Source: Bacteroidota bacterium | Lineage (GTDB): Bacteria > Bacteroidota > Bacteroidia > Bacteroidales > UBA10428 | Reading direction: 5' to 3' | Length of the DNA: 8,302 nt | Assembly (NCBI GenBank): GCA_024640925.1 | Contig: JAHEEB010000135.1 | Location: 1-8,302, forward strand | Position numbers and translations under genes: made by a program | The notes under the pieces: model-generated | What the model saw: the letters and a program-made list of their open reading frames with translations, nothing else | Databases searched by the model: none | Told to the model about the DNA's origin: nothing | Part shown: positions 1-6,314 of the stretch, one piece after another | Layout: the number at the start of each line of letters is the position of its first letter | Numbering within the stretch: the stretch's first letter is position 1

Positions 1-1343
1 TTGGTTATTCTGTTTCCACTGCCGGAGATGTAAATAAAGACGGTTATGACGATGTTATCGTAGGGGCAGACTATTATTCTTCCGCTACCGGTCGGGCATA
101 TATCTACTATGGTGGCAGTGCAATGGACAATGAAGCCGATTTGACTTTAACCGGGGAAGCCATAGACAACTGTTTTGGTAATTCTGTATCAAATGCCGGA
201 GATGTAAATAAGGACGGTTATGATGATGTGATTGTAGGGGCATACTACTATTCTTCAGGTATCGGCCGCGTGTATATCTATTACGGTGGCATCGCTATGG
301 ACAATGTAGCTGATATTACCCTCACCGGGAAGTCTTATAATAATTATTTTGGTTATTCTGTTTCCACAGCTGGTGATGTTAACAAAGATGGTTATGCAGA
401 TGTCATCGTGGGGGCCTACAGATATTCCGCCTATACCGGCCGCGCATATATTTATTACGGTGGCAGCAAAGTTGACACTTTAGCCGACGTTACCCTCAGC
501 GGGGAAGCTGAGGACAACTATTTTGGTTATTCTGTATCCACAGCCGGCGATGTAAACAACGACGGTTACGACGATATCATAGTGGGTGCATTTTATTATT
601 CTGCCGGTATCGGCCGGGCATATATCTATTTCGGTGGCAGCGTTATGGACAGCATAGCCGACGATACTATTACCGGGGAAAGTGCTGATAACTATTCTGG
701 TTATTCTGTATCCACAGCCGGCGATGTAAACGGCGATGGTTACGATGATATTATAGTCGGGGCTTATAGACATCCTTCGAATGGTAAAACCTATATTTAT
801 CAGTTACATATTCCAAAAATCGATCCCGTAATTACCTGGAATAACCCTGCTGATATATTAAATACTACTGCTTTAAGCGATATCCAGTTGAACGCAACTG
901 CCGATGTGGCCGGAACATTTGTGTACACCCCGTCAGCGGGCACAGTACTTCCTGTAGGTAACAGTCAGGAATTAAAGGTTGTTTTTACCCCTTCAGATAC
1001 AGCTATGTATAACACTGTAAGTAAAACGGTATATATCAATGTTTCATTTGTTCCGGTTATTCCTGTTTCAGACAATACTGAAACATTACTGACAAATACT
1101 AATGTATACCCTAATCCATGTGAAGCAAACCTTACCCTTAGCGGTCTTTCGGGATTTTCAAAAGGTAAGTCTGTCGATTTACTAATCGTTAATTCTTCGG
1201 GGATATGTGTTATGGAAACTACTTTAAATGCTGTTTCAGATGAGGAGAATTTAAATGTTGAAAATCTGCCTTCCGGTATTTACACGCTGATAATAAGAAG
1301 CGGTAATGAATCCTCAACCTTACGGTTTGTAAAAGGAAAGTAA
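1..1343 (+). CDS. FG-GAP repeat surface protein with Ig-like domain and T9SS sorting domain (5' partial)
   Basis: The reading frame is open from base 3, so the start lies outside the window; the ATG at 123 is an internal Met in a repeat, not the start. Five FG-GAP blades are visible, the first truncated. Each carries the Ca2+-binding pattern D-x-N-x-D-G-x-x-D, with the first Asp at 27, 201, 375, 549 and 723, an exact 174-nt period. The last blade ends at YIYQ near 803. One Ig-like domain follows (about 819-1043, motifs VITW, QLNATADVAGTF, VVFTP). The C-terminus has the T9SS type A layout: YPNP at 1107-1118, a hydrophobic strand, LPSGIYTLII and the basic ending RFVKGK. Known biology: FG-GAP repeats build beta-propellers as in integrin alpha chains, and this C-terminal domain directs export through T9SS and surface attachment or release. 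Inferred role: a secreted adhesin or binding protein; the ligand is unknown. It is a paralogue of the next gene. Confidence 0.93.
   Translation, partial: GYSVSTAGDVNKDGYDDVIVGADYYSSATGRAYIYYGGSAMDNEADLTLTGEAIDNCFGNSVSNAGDVNKDGYDDVIVGAYYYSSGIGRVYIYYGGIAMDNVADITLTGKSYNNYFGYSVSTAGDVNKDGYADVIVGAYRYSAYTGRAYIYYGGSKVDTLADVTLSGEAEDNYFGYSVSTAGDVNNDGYDDIIVGAFYYSAGIGRAYIYFGGSVMDSIADDTITGESADNYSGYSVSTAGDVNGDGYDDIIVGAYRHPSNGKTYIYQLHIPKIDPVITWNNPADILNTTALSDIQLNATADVAGTFVYTPSAGTVLPVGNSQELKVVFTPSDTAMYNTVSKTVYINVSFVPVIPVSDNTETLLTNTNVYPNPCEANLTLSGLSGFSKGKSVDLLIVNSSGICVMETTLNAVSDEENLNVENLPSGIYTLIIRSGNESSTLRFVKGK
3..803 (+). repeat. Tandem 174-nt FG-GAP coding repeats, 5 visible units
   Basis: In-frame tandem repeat encoding one 58-residue beta-propeller blade per unit. 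The equivalent Asp codon recurs at exactly 174-nt steps (27, 201, 375, 549, 723) with no insertion or deletion. The final unit diverges after the GKTYIYQ segment and lacks the GGS-x-MD-x-x-AD strand, as expected where a propeller ends and its last blade is completed by an N-terminal strand. More units probably lie left of the window. Confidence 0.9.
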
Positions 1344-1417
1344 TAATTAAAGATAAAATATTAGTGTTATAACGAAAAAACAGAATTAAAGCACTTAAAT
1401 AATCTGATTTTCGATTT

Positions 1418-1439
1418 ACCCCGGTCTTCGGGCCGGGGT
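1418..1439 (+). terminator. Hairpin terminator with UUCG tetraloop
   Basis: CCCCGG (1419-1424) pairs with CCGGGG (1433-1438), flanked by A1418-T1439. The stem continues inward through T1425-G1432 and C1426-G1431 and closes on a TTCG loop (1427-1430), the very stable C(UUCG)G tetraloop. It lies about 75 bp after the stop of the first FG-GAP gene. Only a short, interrupted T-rich stretch follows, so termination is likely but the signal is not a textbook poly-U type. Confidence 0.75.
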
Positions 1440-1462
1440 TATTAACAGAATTAATTTCCCGA

Positions 1463-1476
1463 AGGACTTTAGTCCT
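1463..1476. repeat. Short inverted repeat upstream of the second FG-GAP gene
   Basis: AGGACT (1463-1468) and AGTCCT (1471-1476) are perfect reverse complements separated by TT. The element sits after the terminator hairpin and about 40 bp before the start codon at 1515. It could be a 5'-UTR hairpin, an operator half-site pair or a dispersed palindrome; the sequence alone does not decide. Confidence 0.4.
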
Positions 1477-1514
1477 GTATGCTAAACAGATAATAATGAT
1501 TAAATCTGACGAAT

Positions 1515-4500
1515 ATGAAAAGAATTTTACCAATAATCCTTACGGCTTTTCTTTTAATGTTAAGCCAAACCTTTCAGGCACAAAGCCTGATACAGAGTTT
1601 TATTGAAGAAAATACCACTGGTACATCTGACTTTGGTGTTTCAGTTTCCCAGGCGGGCGATGTAAACAAGGATGGTTATACTGATGTTGTCGTGGGTGCC
1701 CCAGGATACTCCACAAATACCGGCCGTGCCTACATTTATTATGGCGGCAGCAACATGGACAATATTGCCGACGTTACCATTACCGCAGATGCAACAGGTA
1801 TCAGTTTTGGATGTTCTGTTTCAACTGCAGGGGATGTAAACAACGATGGTTACGCCGATGTCATCGTGGGTGCTTCAGCTTATTCTACCGGTACCGGCCG
1901 TGCCTATATATTCTACGGTGGCCTTACGATGGACAATGTGGCTGATGTAACCCTTACCGGAGAGGCAACCTATAGCAGTTTTGGTTGTTCAGTTTCTACG
2001 GCCGGCGATGTGAACAACGATGGTTATGCCGATATTATCGTGGGGGCTGCAGGATATTCTGTCTTAACTGGTCGTACATATATCTATTATGGGGGCAGTA
2101 CTATGAACAATGTGGTTGACGTAACCTTAAACGGGGAGTCTACTTTAAACAATTTCGGTTCTTATGTTTCTACGGCAGGCGATGTAAACAAAGATGGATA
2201 TGCTGATGTAATTGTAGGGGCATTCTGGTATTCTTCAGGGATAGGCCGTTCATATATTTACTATGGAGGTAGTGCTATGAACAATACAGCTGATTTAATC
2301 TTTACCGGGGCCACAACCGGCGATAACCTTGGTGTTTCAGTTTCCTCGGCAGGCGATGTAAACAACGATGGTTATGCTGATGTTATCGTAGGCGCCCCAG
2401 GATACTCCGAAAATACCGGCCGGGCCTATATTTACTATGGTGGTAGCACGATGGATAATACTGCCGATATAACCTTAACCGGCGAAGCAATGGGCTGCAA
2501 ATTTGGAGGTTCGGTTTCTACAGCAGGCGATATGAATAAAGATGGTTATGCCGATGTTATCGTGGGCGCTTCCAGTTATTCTTCCAGTACCGGCCGTGCT
2601 TATATTTACTTTGGAAATAGCACGATGGATAATACGGCAGATATTACTCTCACTGGCGAGAAGATCGGGGATCAAACGGGTTGTTCAGTTTCTACAGCCG
2701 ATGTGAACAACGATGGTTATGCCGATGTTATTGTGGGTGCTTCCGGTTATGCTTCCAGCAAAGGTGGTGCATATATCTACAACGGTGGAAGCACTATAGA
2801 CAATGTAGCCGATATAACACTAACAGGAGAAACAACCGACAATATCTTTGGATGTTCTGTTTCCACAGCAGGAGATGTAAACGCAGACGGTTACGATGAT
2901 ATTATTATTGGAGCATATGGAAATTCTACCTATACCGGCCGTGCCTTTATCTATTATGGTGGCATTGCCATGGATAACCTAGCCGATGTAACCCTTACCG
3001 GGGAGGCAACCTATAACTATTTTGGTAATTCAGTTTCCACGGCTAACGATGTAAACGGCGATGGTTACGACGATGTTATCGTGGGGGCATATTGTTATTC
3101 TTCCTTCAAAGGCCGTGCATATATCTATTATGGTGGTAGCTCAATGGACAGTACATCTGATATAATCTTAAATGCGACAACAACCGGAGAATATTTTGGA
3201 TGTTCAGTTTCCGGAGCTGGCGATGTAAATAAAGACGGATATTCCGATGTTATCGTGGGCGCTTATGGGTATTCTTCCAAGACCGGTCGTGCATATATAT
3301 ATTATGGAGGAAACACTATGGACAATGTAGCCGACGTAACCGTATCAGAGAGTGTGTATAGCTATTTTGGATCGTCTGTTTCCACAGCAGGTGATATAAA
3401 CGGTGATGGTTACGACGATGTCATCGTGGGGGAATATATGGATAATTCCAAAACAGGCTGTGTGTATATTTACTATGGTGGCAACCCGATGAATAAAATA
3501 GCAGATGTGGAGTTAATCGGAGAACACTATGGTGACAGGTTTGGAGGTGTTGTTTCAACAGCTGGCGATGTGAACGGCGACGGCTATTCGGATGTTTTCG
3601 TGGGGGCAGGTACATATAATACCAATGTTGGTGCTGCCTATATATACTACGGAGGCAGCTCTATGGATAGTGTAGCAGATGTAACCTTCACCGGGGAATC
3701 CGCAGGTTGTAATTTTGGAACTGCTCTTTCATCGGCAGGCGATGTGAACAACGATGGTTATGCCGATGTTATAGTGGGCGCTTCAGGATACTCCTCCGGT
3801 ACCGGCCGAACATATATTTACTATGGCGGCAGCGCCATGGATAAAATTGCCGATGTAACCTTTATTGGAGAAAGTGCCGGAGATAACTTTGGTGCTTCTG
3901 TTTCCTCCGCGAGCGATGTGAACGGCGATGGTTATATCGATATTATAGTTGGGGCTCATAAATATCCCTCTAATGGTAAAGCATATATCTACCAGTTTCA
4001 TGTTCCCGGAATCTACCCGGTAATAACCTGGGCCAAACCGGCCGATATAACAAGCGGTACAGCATTGAGCGCTGTCCAGTTGAACGCAACTGCCGATGTT
4101 GCAGGTACTTTTGAGTACACCCCATCAGCGGGTACTGTACTTTCTGCCGGCAACCAGACATTAAAGGTTGTTTTTACCCCGGCAGACGCAGTTAATTATA
4201 ATACGGTACGTAAAACTGTACATGTAAATGTTAAAGCTATAAACCCCGTAATAACCTGGGCCAACCCTGCCGATATAACATTTAGTACCGCTCTGGGTGC
4301 TGACCAATTGAATGCAACAGCCAATGTCGCAGGTACTTTTGTATATACACCGTCAACCGGAACTTACCTTCCCATTGGCTTTAATCAGGAATTAAAAGTT
4401 GTATTAACTCCTGACGATACAGTAAATTATAATATTGTAGAGAAAACTGTTTATATCAATATTACAGGTATTGATCCTATAATTACATGGGAGAATCCGG

Positions 4501-4979
4501 CCGATATAACATTTGGTACCGCTCTCGATGCTGAACAGTTGAATGCGACGGCCGATGTAACCGGTTTCTTTGTTTACACCCCGCCTGCAGGCACAGTACT
4601 TTCTGCCGGAAATAACCAGGCTTTAGAAGTTACTTTTACTCCTACAGGTGTAGTTAATTATAATACGGTAAGCAAAACAGTTTATATTAATGTTATAAAA
4701 GCCGATGGTATAAGCGATATCTCCCAATCAAAAGTAATTTTGTTCCCAAGCCTGTGCAGCCCCACCCTTACCCTTAGCGGTCTTTCGGGATTTTCAAAAG
4801 GTAAGTCTGTCGATTTACTAATAGTTAATTCTTCGGGGATATGTGTTATGGAAACTACTTTAAATGCTGTTTCAGATGAGGAGAATTTAAACGTTGATAA
4901 ACTGCCTTCCGATATTTATTCACTAATAATAAGAAGCGATAATAAATCCAGAACCTTACGGTTTGTAAAAGGAAAGTAA
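1515..4979 (+). CDS. Secreted 14-blade FG-GAP beta-propeller protein with three Ig-like domains and C-terminal T9SS-like domain
   Basis: Complete 1154-residue gene. The ATG at 1515 is chosen because it opens a good signal peptide (MKR, then a hydrophobic stretch to about residue 16, cleavage near TFQAQ-S at residues 20-24). Residues 40-827 form 14 FG-GAP blades, each with an intact D-x-N-x-D-G-x-x-D calcium loop (first Asp at residue 49, last at 801). Three Ig-like domains follow at about 835-908, 909-985 and 986-1062, each with ITW...PADI, QLNAT, YTP and Y-N-x-V motifs. Residues about 1075-1154 are closely related to the T9SS sorting domain of the upstream gene and end in RFVKGK, but the usual YPNP is FPSL here and SGIY is SDIY. 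The 58-residue period is broken only by single-residue losses at blades 7 and 10. Likely role, by inference: a calcium-stabilised, surface-exposed adhesin or carbohydrate/protein-binding protein. No catalytic motif is seen. The upstream region is A-rich without a Shine-Dalgarno sequence, as usual in Bacteroidota. Confidence 0.95.
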   Translation: MKRILPIILTAFLLMLSQTFQAQSLIQSFIEENTTGTSDFGVSVSQAGDVNKDGYTDVVVGAPGYSTNTGRAYIYYGGSNMDNIADVTITADATGISFGCSVSTAGDVNNDGYADVIVGASAYSTGTGRAYIFYGGLTMDNVADVTLTGEATYSSFGCSVSTAGDVNNDGYADIIVGAAGYSVLTGRTYIYYGGSTMNNVVDVTLNGESTLNNFGSYVSTAGDVNKDGYADVIVGAFWYSSGIGRSYIYYGGSAMNNTADLIFTGATTGDNLGVSVSSAGDVNNDGYADVIVGAPGYSENTGRAYIYYGGSTMDNTADITLTGEAMGCKFGGSVSTAGDMNKDGYADVIVGASSYSSSTGRAYIYFGNSTMDNTADITLTGEKIGDQTGCSVSTADVNNDGYADVIVGASGYASSKGGAYIYNGGSTIDNVADITLTGETTDNIFGCSVSTAGDVNADGYDDIIIGAYGNSTYTGRAFIYYGGIAMDNLADVTLTGEATYNYFGNSVSTANDVNGDGYDDVIVGAYCYSSFKGRAYIYYGGSSMDSTSDIILNATTTGEYFGCSVSGAGDVNKDGYSDVIVGAYGYSSKTGRAYIYYGGNTMDNVADVTVSESVYSYFGSSVSTAGDINGDGYDDVIVGEYMDNSKTGCVYIYYGGNPMNKIADVELIGEHYGDRFGGVVSTAGDVNGDGYSDVFVGAGTYNTNVGAAYIYYGGSSMDSVADVTFTGESAGCNFGTALSSAGDVNNDGYADVIVGASGYSSGTGRTYIYYGGSAMDKIADVTFIGESAGDNFGASVSSASDVNGDGYIDIIVGAHKYPSNGKAYIYQFHVPGIYPVITWAKPADITSGTALSAVQLNATADVAGTFEYTPSAGTVLSAGNQTLKVVFTPADAVNYNTVRKTVHVNVKAINPVITWANPADITFSTALGADQLNATANVAGTFVYTPSTGTYLPIGFNQELKVVLTPDDTVNYNIVEKTVYINITGIDPIITWENPADITFGTALDAEQLNATADVTGFFVYTPPAGTVLSAGNNQALEVTFTPTGVVNYNTVSKTVYINVIKADGISDISQSKVILFPSLCSPTLTLSGLSGFSKGKSVDLLIVNSSGICVMETTLNAVSDEENLNVDKLPSDIYSLIIRSDNKSRTLRFVKGK
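1632..3995 (+). repeat. Fourteen tandem FG-GAP coding repeats (174-nt unit)
   Basis: The conserved Asp codon of the calcium loop falls at 1659, 1833, 2007, 2181, 2355, 2529, 2700, 2874, 3048, 3222, 3393, 3567, 3741 and 3915. The spacing is 174 nt except 2529 to 2700 and 3222 to 3393, which are 171 nt. The first exception is a lost Gly codon directly before the Asp of blade 7 (STAD instead of STAGD). The second is one codon missing in the linker strand after blade 10 (VTVSES region). FG-GAP propellers typically have seven blades, so 14 units fit two propellers in series. Confidence 0.92.
4017..4694 (+). repeat. Three tandem Ig-like domain coding repeats
   Basis: Three successive copies of about 74-77 codons begin at PVITW, PVITW and PIITW (near 4017, 4245 and 4476). 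They share W-x-x-PADIT, TAL, QLNATA, G-x-F-x-YTP, LTP/FTP and YN-x-V-x-KTV motifs. The upstream paralogue has a single copy at about 819-1043, so copy number differs between the two genes. Such domains act as rigid spacers or binding modules in secreted bacterial proteins. I cannot name the exact Pfam family with confidence. Confidence 0.8.
4766..4979 (+). repeat. Duplicated sorting-domain segment (second copy of 1130-1343)
   Basis: Bases 4766-4979 align without gaps to 1130-1343 at an offset of 3636. By eye I count 13 differences in 214 bp. Only one of these (1187, C versus A) lies in the first 126 bp; the other 12 fall in the last 88 bp. Just upstream of 1130/4766 the two genes differ strongly, including the YPNP versus FPSL region. 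Confidence 0.85.
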
Positions 4980-5053
4980 TTTTTATTTAGAAATTACATC
5001 GATGTCTGCAATTAAATTTATTATAAAAACCTGATTAAAATTTGGTTTTGCTA

Positions 5054-5078
5054 AACCCCGGCCCATAAAGCCGGGGTT
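5054..5078 (+). terminator. Hairpin terminator after the second FG-GAP gene
   Basis: AACCCCGGC (5054-5062) pairs with GCCGGGGTT (5070-5078), a 9-bp stem with a 7-nt loop (5063-5069), followed by ATTTGG. It lies about 75 bp after the stop at 4979, the same distance as the hairpin after the upstream paralogue. The two share the CCCCGG/CCGGGG core but not the loop. Confidence 0.75.
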
Positions 5079-5166
5079 ATTTGGTTGCACATATAACTTT
5101 TTAAAAGACTTTTGCCCGGATTTTTACTGCACAATAAAAAATTGTTTGGTAAGAAACCATTAATTT

Positions 5167-5664
5167 TTGTCTGGCGCTAAAGAGTTGGCGGCGAAAATCT
5201 CAACTGCCTATGCATTAAAATCACCTAGGATAATATTGAGAATACGCTTAATCAAAGCTTTAACTTTAGCCGATATTGAAGGAAAAAATCCGGCCGATAT
5301 ATTATCAGAAGCTTATGAAAATCTGGAGAACGCAGTATCGGAATTTGAAATAAGTGAAGAATCCGATGGTTTAATGATTTTTTCCTCGGGGAAAAGTTAC
5401 AGCAGTGAAAAAATTCTTTGCAAAAATCATATGCTGAAAGCCCATGAACTACTTGGTTCGAACGAAATATATGTTTCTATACCACGAAGAACCTGTTTGT
5501 CAGCTATTGCGGGAAACGCCGGTGAAGAAACTTACAGAACATTCATTTGTTTACACGAATTTACATGGCAGGACGATTCATATGGTAACGCCCCGATTAT
5601 CAATGCATTGTTTGTTGTAACTGAGGGCGAAATTACCGGGATAATACCGCTGGACGAGCAATAA
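5167..5664 (+). CDS. Hypothetical protein, 165 codons, uncertain start
   Basis: I do not recognise this protein. The frame is closed by a TAA at 5161, two codons before the proposed TTG start at 5167. There is no in-frame ATG until well inside the ORF (in the LMIF segment), so the start is TTG, a downstream TTG such as 5185, or the true 5' end has been lost. No signal peptide or membrane segment is seen, which suggests a cytoplasmic protein. Residues about 20-60 look helical and amphipathic, followed by an acidic stretch (SEFEISEESDG). The C-terminal half contains EIYVSIPRRTCL and then WQDDSYGNAPIINALFVV, which looks like a compact alpha/beta fold with a conserved core. Codon use and composition look coding. 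It stands alone, about 90 bp after a terminator and 326 bp before the next gene. It could be intact with a rare start or a 5'-truncated remnant. Confidence 0.6.
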   Translation: MSGAKELAAKISTAYALKSPRIILRIRLIKALTLADIEGKNPADILSEAYENLENAVSEFEISEESDGLMIFSSGKSYSSEKILCKNHMLKAHELLGSNEIYVSIPRRTCLSAIAGNAGEETYRTFICLHEFTWQDDSYGNAPIINALFVVTEGEITGIIPLDEQ

Positions 5665-5990
5665 ATTCAAAACAGGAACAAATAATTAGCAGGAAATTCA
5701 TCCATTATCCGATAATTATAACGAAAAAAAATTGAAACTGAAATGAAAAACAGAAAAACAGAAACACAGAAACCGGATTGTTTAAAGCTGTAAAGAATAT
5801 TGTCGCAGAAGCGTAATTTTTTAATGACCCCGTCTGGTATTCCTTTTTGAAAGTATTTGCATATAGAATATTTTTATACTGGTATAATTACGGACAATCA
5901 TAATACAGATTTAGAAACTTTCAGAAATACTATAAAAATTAATATTATACAATAAATAAATAACAATTAAAACAATTAATTCTTAAAAAT
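5665..5990. other. AT-rich intergenic region, probable promoter and leader of the small exported protein
   Basis: No convincing gene is present. A 16-codon ORF beginning MKNRKTE (5743-5793) is Lys-rich and unsupported. The last 60 bases before 5991 are almost entirely A/T, typical of Bacteroidota leaders that initiate without a Shine-Dalgarno sequence. A perfect inverted repeat, TTATAC-TG-GTATAA, lies at 5874-5887 and overlaps a TATAAT hexamer at 5883-5888, so it could be an operator or core-promoter element. I found no good match to the Bacteroidota TAnnTTTG minus-7 box with correctly spaced TTTG. The 14-mer TTATAACGAAAAAA at 5716-5729 also occurs at 1367-1380. Confidence 0.4.
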
Positions 5991-6314
5991 ATGAAAAATA
6001 AATTTTTACAAATCAGTTTAGGAATCAGTCTGGTTCTGTTCAGTCTTGCATTTTTTATTCGTTCAATCAGCACAGCACAGGCAGCTCCGTCTTCCGAAAG
6101 ATTTATAAACGAAGGTACTAATACAATCGGTAAGTATACCCTGACATTTTTAAGCTATGATTATGTTGAAAATAATGGAACAGAATCTGCTGCCAGAAGG
6201 GTTATAATTATGGATACCGAAACCGGAAAAACCATATATTACGGACTTAATGACGGTGATGATGGCTGGAAAAAAATGGGCGACCAGCTGCCTGAAAATC
6301 CGTTTGGCGAATAG
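5991..6314 (+). CDS. Small exported protein of unknown function
   Basis: The ORF has 107 residues with an ATG start preceded by a strongly A/T-rich leader. The N-terminus (MKNK, hydrophobic about residues 8-22, then FIRSISTAQA-APSS) fits a Sec signal peptide cleaved after AQA near residue 32. An uncleaved inner-membrane anchor is possible because an Arg follows the hydrophobic stretch. The mature part is only about 75 residues, has a beta-like pattern (KYTLTFLSYDY, RRVIIMDTETGKTIYYG) and ends in an acidic, Gly/Asp-rich tail (GDDGW, LPENPFGE). There is no lipobox Cys and no T9SS domain. The alternation of strands suggests a small beta-rich periplasmic protein, but I recognise no family. It is transcribed alone as far as the sequence shows, with long gaps on both sides. 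Confidence 0.75.
   Translation: MKNKFLQISLGISLVLFSLAFFIRSISTAQAAPSSERFINEGTNTIGKYTLTFLSYDYVENNGTESAARRVIIMDTETGKTIYYGLNDGDDGWKKMGDQLPENPFGE

Noticed and set aside
480..773. Minus-strand 97-codon ORF within the first FG-GAP gene
   Set aside because: It is antisense to the repeats and its sequence simply mirrors the 174-nt periodicity; no independent coding signal.
1219..1533. Minus-strand 104-codon ORF spanning the gap between the FG-GAP genes
   Set aside because: It overlaps the sorting domain, the terminator hairpin and the start of the next gene on the opposite strand, and encodes a low-complexity, implausible protein.
1632..3995. Tandem repeats as a CRISPR array or satellite DNA
   Set aside because: The 174-nt units are continuous, in frame and encode conserved FG-GAP blades, with no unique spacers.
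2475..4161. Several short ORFs in other frames (2475-2675 -, 2681-2899 +, 3421-3615 -, 3783-4001 -, 3970-4161 -)
   Set aside because: All are shadows of the repeat gene; the composition (for example Cys/Arg-rich in 2681-2899) is that of out-of-frame translation.
5743..5793. 16-codon ORF (MKNRKTE...) after the hypothetical gene
   Set aside because: Too short and Lys-rich in an A-rich region; nothing supports translation.
5857..5888. Sigma70-like promoter TTGCAT ... TATAAT
   Set aside because: Spacing between the hexamers is 20 bp, and Bacteroidota use a different minus-7/minus-33 consensus that is not present with proper spacing.
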